Source: CAVQJU01 sp963754955
GTDB taxonomy: Bacteria > Acidobacteriota > Vicinamibacteria > Vicinamibacterales > CAVVIG01
Reading direction: 5' to 3'
DNA: 64,000 bases
Assembly (NCBI GenBank): GCA_963754955.1
Contig: CAVWHY010000008.1
Location: 310,001 to 374,000, forward strand
Shown here one piece after another: positions 40,291 to 49,179 of this stretch (its first letter is position 1; each line of letters begins with the position of its first letter). Under the pieces are notes generated by a model, which did not search any database, was not told the origin of the DNA, and saw nothing but the letters and a program-made list of their open reading frames with translations. The translations under genes were made by a program, and so were the position numbers.

Positions 40291-41771
40291 ATGCTGAAGC
40301 ACGACACCGATTATGTCTTCTATGAGCTCACCCGCAGCATCTGTCCCGAATGCCGCCGCGTGATCGACGCGCAGGTGGTGCTGCGCGACAACAGAGTCTA
40401 CATGCGGAAGCGGTGCCCGGCATGCGGCCCCTTCGAGGCGCTCGTGTACGGCGACGCGGAGGCGTACGTCAACAACGGCAAGTACAACAAGCCGGGCACG
40501 ATCCCGCTGGCGTTCGGCACGGCGGCTCGAACACGGCTGCCCGCACGACTGCGGCTTGTGCCCCGATCACCAGCAGCACACGTGCCTCGGCATCATCGAG
40601 GTCAACAGCGCCTGCAACATGGACTGTCCGCTGTGCTTCTCCACGGCCGGCCCCGGCTTCAGCCTGACGCTCGAAGAAGTCGAAGGCGATGCTCGACGAC
40701 CTCGTGCGCACGGAGGGGGTTCCGGAGGTGGTGCAGTTCTCAGGGGGCGAGCCGACCATTCACCCGCAGATCATCGATTTCGTCAAGGCTGCCAAGGCGC
40801 GCGGCATTCGCTTCGTGATGATCAACACGAACGGCAAGCGGATTGCGCGCGACGACAAGTTCGTGGAGCAGCTGGCCGAGGTCAAGCCGGCGTTCTACTT
40901 TCAGTTCGACGGGTTCGAGCGCCGCACCTCGCTCACCCTGCGCGGTGAAGCCGACATCGTCGATCAGCGCATCCGCGCCCTGGATCGATTGGCCGCGGCG
41001 GGGATGAAGGTGACGCTGGTGCCGGCGGTCGAACGAGGTGTCAACGAGCACGAGCTCGGCCGGATCGTCGACTTCGCGATTTCGCATCCCGCCGTTCGCG
41101 GGATCAACTTCCAGCCGGCGTTCCACGCCGGCCGGCATCCCGGCCACGACCCGATGCAGCGCATCACGATCCCTGACATCCTCCGCCTGGTCGAAGAACA
41201 GACCGCGGGCCGGTTCGTGGTGAGCGACTTCATCCCGGTGCCGTGCTGCTTCCCCACGTGCAACGCGGTGACCTATGCGTTCGTGGACGGCGACAAGGTG
41301 ACGCCGCTGCCGCGCATCGTCAACGTCTATGAGTACCTCGACTACATTACGAACCGTGTCATGCCGGATTTCAGTCTCGAGATTCGAGGCGCGCTCGAGG
41401 GGTTGTGGTCGTCGTCGTCGGTTGCGGGCTCGCAGAAGTCGCTCGATGAGCTGTCGTTGTCCTGCCAGGCGTGCGGACTGCCGGACGCCGTCACCGTCCG
41501 CGATCTCGCCGATCACATGCTGATGATCATGGCGCAGGACTTCATGGACCCGTGGACCTTCAACCAGAAGAACCTGATGAAGTGCTGCAAGGAGTTTCTG
41601 CTGCCGGGCGGCAAGCAGATCCCGTTCTGCGCCTACAACACGGTCGGGTACCGGGAACAGGCCCGTGCGCAGCTCGACGCCATGGAGCCAGAGCGGCGAC
41701 TGGCGCGGGCAGAGGGGCGGCGCTTCGAGCCGAGACCGGTGACGTTCTCGTTTGGAGAGACGACGTCGTGA
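40291..41771 (+). CDS. Tes-like radical SAM protein (two frameshifts)
   Basis: A protein of about 490 residues after GAGGG. The N-terminus has a rubredoxin-like pair, ICPECRRVID and RCPACGPFEALV. The frame changes near 40520, and GCPHDCGLCPDHQQHTCLGI follows, then the radical-SAM site SACNMDCPLCFSTAG. A second change near 40685 leads into FSGGEPTIHPQI and the TIM barrel. The C-terminus holds VPCCFPTCNAVTY, LSCQACGLPD and LMKCCKEFLLPGG, extra cluster ligands. This cysteine layout matches archaeal tetraether lipid synthase (Tes, MJ0619), which joins lipid tails, and bacterial homologues are suspects for branched tetraether or membrane-spanning lipids. Substrate is not proven by sequence. Confidence 0.8.
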
Positions 41772-41807
41772 GCGGCGAAGCCCTCGAGCGCCCGGCAGCT
41801 GGAGCTG

Positions 41808-42591
41808 ATGACCCGGGGAGATCAAGCAATGTTGCGCCCGGCTGTACGAAAGCGAGATCGTCTCGCGGCTGCTGGGCGACTCCTTTCATCCGGGCGGCGC
41901 CGCACTGACCGAGCGCCTGGGGCAACTGCTCGATCTCACACCGGACAGCCTCGTGCTGGACGCCGCATCGGGGAAGGGCACCAGCGCGGTGCTGATCGCG
42001 CAGCGATTCGGCTGCACGGTCGTAGGCGTCGATCTGGGCACGCAGAATGTCGCTCGTGCCGGCGCCGAGGCCGATCGATTGGGCTTAGCGGATCAGGTGA
42101 GCTTCAGAGCCGGCGACGCTGAACATCTGCCGATTGACGACGCGTCGGTGGATGCCGTCATCTGCGAGTGCGCGTTCTGCACATTTCCCGACAAGCAGGC
42201 GGCAGCCAGCGAATTCGCCCGCGTGCTGAAGCCTGGAGGACGGGTCGGGCTGAGCGACATCACGCGTGCAGCTGGTCCGGCGGGGGAACTGGCGGATCTC
42301 ATGGCGTGGGTCGCGTGCCTCGCCGATGCGTGTCCTGTCCACGCGTACGCTGCCCGCCTGACTGACGCCGGATTTGTTCATGTCAGGGCGGAGAATCACG
42401 ACGAGGTGCTTCTCGAGATGATTCGTAGCATCGGGAGCCGGTTGCTTGCGGCCGACATCCTGCGTGGCCTCCAGAAGATCGATCTCGACGGGATTGACCT
42501 CGCCGCGGCGAAGAGAATGACGAAGCAAGCCCTCTCCGCCGTCCACGAAAGACGACTGGGGTATGCGCTGATGCGGGCGGACAGGCCTTAG
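41808..42591 (+). CDS. Cys-rich class I SAM methyltransferase (frameshift at start)
   Basis: ATG 41808 gives MTRGD; a one-base shift near 41815 puts the rest in frame, beginning EIKQCCARLYESEIVSRLLG and SFHPGGAALTERLGQLL. VLDAASGKGTSAVLIAQRFG is the SAM-binding loop, and VICECAFCTFPDKQAA and ACLADACPVHAY hold further cysteines. It belongs to the UbiE/ArsM-like class I fold. The clustered Cys residues recall arsenite methyltransferases, but the spacing differs from ArsM as I know it. It starts 36 nt after the Tes-like gene, so the two likely share a transcript. Confidence 0.7.
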
Positions 42592-42616
42592 GGGATTTCA
42601 ATTCTCTGTGGCGTCA

Positions 42617-42764
42617 GTCCTTGGTACCTGGCGCTTGGTGCTCGGTCCGTCCGTGGCCCAGGTCCTCGCTCCCACGCGATTGGTTCACGGACCTGTGGAC
42701 GAAGGACGGCCCACGACTACTGGACCTTGGACGGACCGAGCACCAAGCACTCAGGCCCAAGGAC
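42617..42764. repeat. 148-bp nested inverted repeat between convergent genes
   Basis: A 19-bp perfect inverted pair, CTTGGTGCTCGGTCCGTCC at 42634-42652 and its complement at 42729-42747. An outer pair, GTCCTTGG (42617-42624) with CCAAGGAC (42757-42764), and an inner pair, CAGGTCC (42659-42665) with GGACCTG (42689-42695), nest around it. It fills the space between the methyltransferase and the ceramidase-like gene, so it would end both transcripts, but its length suggests a palindromic repeat element. Confidence 0.85.
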
Positions 42765-42811
42765 GACGACTACACCGAAACGGAAAACGCGATAGCCGCA
42801 AGGGCGACGGC

Positions 42812-44185
42812 TCAGCGCACGTCTGCCTTGCGCGAGCCGTCGATCAGATCCAGCAGGCCGCTCACGATGGACGATTCCGCGCAGCCGGGCTGCAGCCGCG
42901 ACGACAGCACCTCGAACGTGTTCTTGCCATACGACGCATCGTCCGGAATGTAGCCGGAGCGCGCCGATCCGTTCGTCAGCGTCGCCATCATCGTCGCCTT
43001 GAACGGCGACTCACGCTTCAGCCGCTGCGCGATCGGGTTGAAGACCTCGGCATTCACCGCGCCGATCACGGCGTCGCCGACGCGCAGCAGCCCCAGTCTG
43101 ATCTCCACCGGTCCCGCCGCTTTGTAGGTGCCTTCGGACCCGGCCCGTCCTTCGTTCGTGCGCTCGCGGCCGGGACAGCTGATCGTCTTCTGACTGCCGT
43201 AGAGGCGAACGTCCGCGTCGGTTCGTTCGATATTCCGCATGACGTACAGCACTTCCTCGCCGAGGAACTGGCCCATCGACGTGACCATCTGCCGCTGCTG
43301 GTTCATCAGCCTCGCGACTGCAGGGTTGTTGCGGTCGAGGCCTTCCCCGCCGGGCGGCATCGCGTTGCTGATGTCGACGCCGCGCTTCGCATAGTCCTTG
43401 ATGCGGATCTCGCGCAGGTCGTACGTCTGCTGGAAGTAGATCGGGTTCTGGTCGCCCGACGCGCCCGTCGACCAGACGGCGACGACGTTGCCGCCGAAGG
43501 CGTCTTCGACGTAGCGCGAGCTCGCGCCGGGGATGTCCCCGCTGATCTCGTCGAGCTGGCCGGCAATCACGCCGTGGACCGCGTAGTTGTAGTACACCGC
43601 GAGCGGCTCGCCGCTCAGGCTCTCGAACTTGAGCACGGCGACCGTCTTGTCTGACGGCCCTTCCCGGTTCGGCCCCTCCCACCACTTCCCTGTCCTCGGA
43701 TCGGTGATCTGGCGGTTCACGTTGATGTAGGACTCGCCCGTCCCGTAGCCCACTCGTGCGGGCGCCAGCTTCTGCTGGGCGAGCCGCACGGCCTCCACGA
43801 TCTTCCCTGCGTAGTCGGCGGCCGGCGGTCCTGGCACGCTGTGCGTGTGCGTCGCCGTCAACAGGACGTTCGCCGACGGAATCCCCAGCTCCGATTCGAC
43901 CTGACGTGTCACGGCCTGCCAGATCGCGTCGGAGAGCCCGCCGGCATCGACGGTGATCAGCGCGGCTCGTGCGGCGCCGTTCTCCAGCACGATCGCGCGC
44001 GCCCACAACCGGTCGAGCACGCCCCGGTAGTTCTTCGGGAGCGCCGAGTCGGGCGGCGTCACGTCGACCTTCGCGGCGCCCACCCGCAACGGCGACTCGG
44101 CGCGAACATCCTGGACGGCGCCGCCGCGGGGACTCGCGGTGACGACGGCGAGCGTGGTGATGAGAATCGCGAGACGGCCGCGCAT
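42812..44185 (-). CDS. Secreted neutral/alkaline ceramidase-like protein
   Basis: A 457-residue protein with a signal peptide (MRGRLAILITTLAVVTASPR). The neutral ceramidase N-terminal domain is seen as LRVGAAKVDVTPPDSALPKN, WARAIVLENGAARAALITVD, NVLLTATHTHSVPGPPAADY (metal-site histidines), YNYAVHGVIAGQLDEISGDI and VVAVWSTGASGDQNPI. It lacks the C-terminal domain of full ceramidases (about 650-700 residues). In Acidobacteriota many such short proteins are annotated only by this domain, so activity on ceramide is uncertain. Confidence 0.85.
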   Translation of the reverse strand: MRGRLAILITTLAVVTASPRGGAVQDVRAESPLRVGAAKVDVTPPDSALPKNYRGVLDRLWARAIVLENGAARAALITVDAGGLSDAIWQAVTRQVESELGIPSANVLLTATHTHSVPGPPAADYAGKIVEAVRLAQQKLAPARVGYGTGESYINVNRQITDPRTGKWWEGPNREGPSDKTVAVLKFESLSGEPLAVYYNYAVHGVIAGQLDEISGDIPGASSRYVEDAFGGNVVAVWSTGASGDQNPIYFQQTYDLREIRIKDYAKRGVDISNAMPPGGEGLDRNNPAVARLMNQQRQMVTSMGQFLGEEVLYVMRNIERTDADVRLYGSQKTISCPGRERTNEGRAGSEGTYKAAGPVEIRLGLLRVGDAVIGAVNAEVFNPIAQRLKRESPFKATMMATLTNGSARSGYIPDDASYGKNTFEVLSSRLQPGCAESSIVSGLLDLIDGSRKADVR

Positions 44186-44199
44186 GTCTGGTCTCCTGG

Positions 44200-45502
44200 C
44201 TATCGCCGGAAGATTGACGCATCAATCGCCGCGGCCATCGCCTGGTTTCCGGCATCGTTCGGATGCACGTGATCGCCGGGATCGAAGTCGGGGCGCAGTC
44301 TGCCCGGGTGGGCCGGATCGCGGACGGCCGCGTCGAAGTCGATGACCGCGTCGTACGCCTTGCTGGTCCGGATCCATCTGTTCACATCCTGACGAATCCG
44401 CTCGCCGGCGTCGGTATAGGTGTTTACGCCTTCGACCGGCATGATCGTGGCGCCGGCGACCTTGATGCCGTGACGATGCGCCCGCTCGATGATCTGCTGA
44501 AATCCCCAGATCAGATCGTCCGCGGTCACCGCCTCGCCCGGCGCCACGCCGGGCACGGCCGGAAAGGTGATGTCGTTGATCCCGAGCAGCACGGTCATCC
44601 AGCGCACGCCGGCGTGGCCGAGGACGTCGCGATCGAACCGGGCCAGCGCGCTCACGCCGAATCCCGGCCGCAGCAGGCGATTTCCCGACAGCCCGACGTT
44701 GACGACGCTCCGCGCGCCGGCGGGACCGCCCGGCCGCCAGCGTCGACGCGAGCAGCGACGGCCAGGCGCGATCGCTGTCGAGCGTCGCGCCGACGCCGTC
44801 GGTGATCGAGTCGCCGAACGCAACGACCGCGCCGGCCTCGGCCGGCGCCAGCACGTCGACGCTCCGCGAGCCAGAGATACGCGGTCGTCGTCGCGTCGGC
44901 CTTCAATGCCGCGCTGCCGGTCGCGTTGCCGCCCGTGATGTAGGCCGTGTGCATGCCGTCGGGATGGACCGTCGGCAACCCGGTCTCCTCCGGCAGATAC
45001 ACGCGACACGGCCAGGTCCGCCAGCGCCGGCACCGCGAGATCGACCGGATCGCTCACCACCATCGTTCCCGGAGGCACGACGGTCGATGGCCGGCCGCCG
45101 AATGTCAGCGGCCGGTCGGAGGCCGGCACGATCGCGGCGCCGTTCGCGCGCAGCGCGATGTGCGCGGCGCCCACGTTGCAGCGTCGGCTTCTCGAGCGCG
45201 TTCGCCAGTGACACGCGCACCCGCGCGCCGCCCAGGCTCGCGTGCGCGATCATGCGGACCGTCTGATCCTTCAGCGTGGCCGGTACGCGGGCGGCCGGCG
45301 GTGGCTGCACCAGCTCGCCGCCTCCGAACGGCAGACGCGTCGGCGCCAGCTGCTGCGCCGTCGCCCACGTCGTGACCCAGTGCTCGCTCGATCGCGGCGA
45401 CGATCCGGTCTGCGCGCGCAGCGCCGTCGGTGCGTTCAGCAGGACAAACGCCAGTACGAACGCCAGCACGCCGGCCGCCACGCGTTTCTGTCTCTCGATC
45501 AT
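44200..45502 (-). CDS. Secreted SGNH/GDSL esterase (several frameshifts)
   Basis: ATG 45502 follows GGAG and gives a signal peptide (MIERQKRVAAGVLAFVLAFV). The N-terminal domain (HWVTTWATAQQLAPTRLPFG) leads to FGDSITDGVGATLDSDRAWP with the GDS serine. GLSGNRLL (block II-like), VLLGINDITFPA (block III) and the C-terminal DHVHPNDAGNQAM with the catalytic Asp/His complete the SGNH set. The frame shifts at about 45180, 45010, 44870 and 44740, a high number in 1.3 kb, while the order and spacing of motifs are intact. It forms an operon with the upstream esterase gene. Confidence 0.75.
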
Positions 45503-45523
45503 TGCGACTCCATTCGACTGCAT

Positions 45524-46723
45524 TCATCCTGCCTGCGGCCGGAACAGCATCGGCACCGACTCGTGCAGGAGATTCCGCCACACGCTGAACACGTGCCACC
45601 CCGGATAGTCCGCCCAGCGGGCGTTGATGCCGCGCTCCTGAAGCAGCCGGACGAGCCGCTGTCCCGGCGCGAGCATGCCGGTCTCCTGCCGGCCGCACCC
45701 GAGAAACAGCAACTGCAGGCGCTTCTTCGTTGCGGGCGCGTTCGCCAGCAGCTGCGCCCAGGGCGCCTGCGTCTCGATGAGCGTCGCGGGCGGCTGCGGT
45801 CCCAGGGATCCGAACCCGCCGCTGTACGCCAGCACGGAGCCGAAGAGCTCAGGGTGCGCGAGGCCGATCTCGATGCTCTGAAATCCACCCATCGACAGGC
45901 CGCCGATCGCGCGGTGCGCCGGATCGGTGTAGACGCGGTAGCTCCGGTCCACCAGCGGAATGATCTGATCGAGCAGATCCCGAGTGAAGAGCGTGAAGTT
46001 CAACATCCCGGGATCGCCACCGTATGGCGGGACCACCACAGCAGGACCGACCGACGCGCTCTGGATCGGATGGCCGTGCGGCATCACGACGATCATCGGC
46101 GCGGCCTTGCCCTCGGCGATCAGGTTGTCGAGGATGATGTTCGCCCGTCCGTTCGCCACCCAGCCGCTCTGCGTCTCGCCGTTGCCGTGCAGCAGGTAGT
46201 AGACGGGGTAGCGATCCCTGGACGTGTCGTAGTTCGGCGGCGTGTAGACCCAGAGGTACCGGTTCACGCCCATCGCCTTCGACTCGTACAGCACCATGCG
46301 CACGTCGCCGTGCGGCACCGGACGCGCGTCGTAGAACGCCGCGCCGTCGCCGGGCACCTCGACGAAGCTCGAGATCGCCGTCCCCGCCGCGCGCGGCATC
46401 TGGCTGATGTTCGCCGGATCGGGCAGATCGACGCCCTCGACGCGGAAGTTGTAGATCCAGATCTCCGGCGACAGCGGACCAATCGTGATGCTCCAGACGC
46501 CGTCCGCGCCCTTTGCCATCACCTGCGGTCCCTTCCCCTGCAGCACTTCGCCGACCAGCTCGACGCGCGCCGCGTCGGGCGCACGCAGCCGGAACGTGAC
46601 CCGGCGGTCGCCGTGCACGTCCGGCGATCGCACCGCCGGCGGCGGGCCCTGCGCACCGGCGGCCATGCAGACGAAGACGATGAAGACGACGGCTGCGGAC
46701 GGCGCGAGGCGGAAGCTGAGCAC
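45524..46723 (-). CDS. Secreted enterochelin-esterase/feruloyl-esterase-like protein
   Basis: A 399-residue enzyme with a signal peptide (MLSFRLAPSAAVVFIVFVCM). An N-terminal E-set sandwich (VTFRLRAPDAARVELVGEVL, WIYNFRVEGVDLPDPAN) precedes an alpha/beta hydrolase: YPVYYLLHGNGETQSGWVAN, IGGLSMGGFQSIEI with the nucleophile Ser, and a His in YPGWHVFSVW near the end. This layout is that of acetyl-xylan or feruloyl esterases attached to CBM48-like domains. It starts the operon with the SGNH esterase (21-nt gap). Confidence 0.85.
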   Translation of the reverse strand: MLSFRLAPSAAVVFIVFVCMAAGAQGPPPAVRSPDVHGDRRVTFRLRAPDAARVELVGEVLQGKGPQVMAKGADGVWSITIGPLSPEIWIYNFRVEGVDLPDPANISQMPRAAGTAISSFVEVPGDGAAFYDARPVPHGDVRMVLYESKAMGVNRYLWVYTPPNYDTSRDRYPVYYLLHGNGETQSGWVANGRANIILDNLIAEGKAAPMIVVMPHGHPIQSASVGPAVVVPPYGGDPGMLNFTLFTRDLLDQIIPLVDRSYRVYTDPAHRAIGGLSMGGFQSIEIGLAHPELFGSVLAYSGGFGSLGPQPPATLIETQAPWAQLLANAPATKKRLQLLFLGCGRQETGMLAPGQRLVRLLQERGINARWADYPGWHVFSVWRNLLHESVPMLFRPQAG

Positions 46724-46791
46724 GGCGATGCGGATCTGTACTCAACGACGGGGCGATGTCAACGCGGCGGCTCCAACGGTATTATCCGGAT

Positions 46792-47670
46792 GTGACGAGG
46801 CAGTCTGCCGCCGGCGCGCGCGTGCTGGTGGTCGGAGAGATTCTCTGGGACGTGTTCGCCGACGCCACGCGGCTTGGCGGCGCCCCGCTGAACTTCGCCG
46901 TCCAGCTCGAGCGACTCGGCCACGATCCCCGGATCGTGAGCGCGATCGGCGCCGACGTGCTCGGCCATGAAGCCGGCGTCGCGATCGCATCGCTCGGACT
47001 CGACACGACATTCCTTCAGACGACCGCCCGTTTCGGCACCGGCACGGCGTCGGTCCGGCTCGGGCCCGGCGATCACACGTCCTTCGTCATCGAACGGCCC
47101 GCCGCCTACGACGCCGTCGAACTCTCCGACGCGATCCTTCGAGAGGTCGCCCAGTGGACGCCGACCTGGTGCTACTACGGCACGCTCTTTCCTTCCTCCG
47201 CGCACGCCAGGCAGGTGCTGGAACAGCTGCTGGGCGCGGTGCCGCAGGCGCGCCGGTTCTACGACGTCAACCTCCGGCCGGGCTTCGAGCAGCCAGAACT
47301 CGTCAGCGAGCTCCTGCGCACCGCGGATGTCGTCAAGCTGAATGAACGCGAGCTCGGCGAGGTGCATCGATGGGTCGGGCTTCCTGCGGATGCCGAGGCA
47401 TTCTGCCGTGCCGGTTCCGCCCGGTACGGCTGGCGGGCGGCCTGCGTGACGCTCGGCGCGCGCGGCTGCGCCCTGTTTGCGGGCGACAACTTCGTCGAGG
47501 CCCCCGGCGTGCAGGCAGCCGTCGTGGACACCGTCGGCGCCGGCGACGCGTTCGCCGCCGCATTCGTCCACGGCCTTGCATCGGGCTGGCCGGCCGAGAC
47601 GATCGCGGACTTCGCGAATCGAGCGGGCGCGGCGGTCGCGGCCGTCCGGGGCGCCATTCCGGCCCGATGA
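46792..47670 (+). CDS. PfkB-family carbohydrate kinase, probable fructokinase
   Basis: GTG at 46792 is the likely start (292 residues); an ATG at 46756 adds 12 residues that look non-conserved. The ribokinase-fold motifs are RVLVVGEILWDVF, RLGGAPLNFAVQLERLGHDP and the anion-hole VVDTVGAGDAFAAAF with the catalytic Asp. ADVVKLNERELGEV is the other family block. Its stop overlaps the sucrose phosphorylase start (ATGA), so fructose released by that enzyme is the natural substrate. Confidence 0.85.
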   Translation: MTRQSAAGARVLVVGEILWDVFADATRLGGAPLNFAVQLERLGHDPRIVSAIGADVLGHEAGVAIASLGLDTTFLQTTARFGTGTASVRLGPGDHTSFVIERPAAYDAVELSDAILREVAQWTPTWCYYGTLFPSSAHARQVLEQLLGAVPQARRFYDVNLRPGFEQPELVSELLRTADVVKLNERELGEVHRWVGLPADAEAFCRAGSARYGWRAACVTLGARGCALFAGDNFVEAPGVQAAVVDTVGAGDAFAAAFVHGLASGWPAETIADFANRAGAAVAAVRGAIPAR

Positions 47671-49147
47671 AAAACCAGGCGCAGCTCATCGCCTACGTCG
47701 ACCGCTGCTCCGGCGGCGCGTTCCGCGATCTTCAGCGCCTGCTCGAGGGCCCGCTGCGCGAGGCGTTCGGCGGCGTGCACCTCCTGCCGTTCTTCCATCC
47801 GATCGACGGCGCCGACGCCGGCTTCGACCCGATCGACCACACCGCCGTCGATCCCCGGCTCGGCTCCTGGGACGACGTGCGCGCGCTGGCGTCGCGGACC
47901 GAAATCATGGCCGACATGATCGTCAACCACATTTCCCGGCGGTCGCCGCAGTTCGCCGACTTCGACGCGCGTGGGGACGCGTCGCCGTACGCGAGCCTGT
48001 TCCTGACCTTCTCGCGCGTCTTTCCACGCGGCGCCAGCGGCGCGGATCTCCTCGCGCTGCACGCGATTCGTCCCGGGCTGCCGTTCACACGTCACCGGAC
48101 GGCGCACGGCGAACGCGTGCTGCTCTGGACGACGTTCACCAGCGAACAGGTCGACATCGACGTCCACCACCCGGAAGGCCGGCGGTATCTCGACGCGATT
48201 CTCGCGCGGTTCGAGGACGCCGGCATCCGCGCGATTCGCATCGACGCGGCAGGCTTCGCCGTCAAGAAGGCGGGCACCAGCTGCTTCATGATCCCGGAGA
48301 CCGTGGCGTTCATCGCGGACCTGACGGCGCGGGCGCGCGCGCGCGGCCTCGAGGTCCTGGTCGAGATGCACGGGCACTATCTGGATCAGGCGCGGATCGC
48401 CCGGCAGGTCGACTGGGTCTACGACTTCGCGCTGCCGCCGCTCATGCTGCACACGTTGTATACGCGCGACGCGACCAGCCTGCGGAAGTGGATCGACATC
48501 AGGCCGGCCAACTCCATCACCGTGCTCGACACGCACGACGGCATCGGCGTGCTGGACGCCGGCCCCGATGGGGCATCGGGGATGAACGGCCGGGCGTGCT
48601 CACGCTCGGGGAAATCCGTGCGCTCGTCGAGGAGATCCACGAGCGCAGCGGCGGCCAGAGCCTCGAGGCCACGGGCAGCGCCGCCGGCAATCTCGACGCC
48701 GATCAGATCAACTGCACGCTCTACGACGCGCTCGGCGGCAGAGACGACGAGCACCTCGTGGCCCGCGCCATTCAGTGCTTCCTGCCGGGCATCCCGCAGG
48801 TGTATTACGTCGGGCTGCTCGCCGGCCGCAACGACATGACGCTCCTCGCCCGAACCGGCGTCGGCCGCGACATCAACCGTCACTACTACACGGCCGACGA
48901 AGTGCAGCGGCAGCTCGGCCGCCCCGTCGTGGAACGAACGCTGGCGCTGCTGAAACTGCGCAACACCCATCGGGCGTTCGCCGGCGTCTTCGACGCAAGC
49001 CGCTCGACCCGTGACCGCCTCGTCCTCACGTGGTCGCTCGAGCCGGACTCGATCACGCTGGATGTCAATCTGACGCGGATGCACGCGACCGTCGTCAGCT
49101 CCGCCGACGCGGATCCGGTCTGGGAGTCGAGCGTCGCATTGGTGTAG
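47667..49147 (+). CDS. Sucrose phosphorylase-like GH13_18 enzyme (one frameshift)
   Basis: A protein of about 490 residues. QAQLIAYVDRCSGGAFRDLQ and HLLPFFHPIDGADAGFDPID are the GH13_18 start; DMIVNHISRRSPQFAD holds the His. The nucleophile Asp is in IRAIRIDAAGFAVKKAGTSC, the acid/base Glu in VLVEMHGHYLD and the third acid in VLDTHDGIGVLDAG. The frame shifts near 48600 and continues GVLTLGEIRALVEEIHERSG to 49147. Phosphorolysis of sucrose gives glucose-1-phosphate and fructose, and the upstream kinase would catch the fructose. Sucrose-6-phosphate or glucosylglycerate as substrate cannot be excluded. Confidence 0.85.
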
Positions 49148-49148
49148 T

Positions 49149-49166
49149 GCAGGCCTTCAGGCCTGC
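49149..49166. terminator. Hairpin between sucrose phosphorylase and the zinc dehydrogenase
   Basis: GCAGGCC (49149-49155) and GGCCTGC (49160-49166) around TTCA, right after the phosphorylase stop, between convergent genes. Confidence 0.5.
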
Positions 49167-49179
49167 GTCGGCGGGCGCA

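Noticed and set aside
44200..45500. Several small genes in the SGNH region
   Set aside because: Each carries one piece of the SGNH motif set in order, so they are one frameshifted gene.
46757..46785. TATTAT (46780) and a minus-strand TTGACA (46757-46762) as divergent promoters for the kinase and the esterase
   Set aside because: The -35 for the kinase has only two matching bases, and the esterase start would leave a leader of about 5 nt. Possible but not supported.
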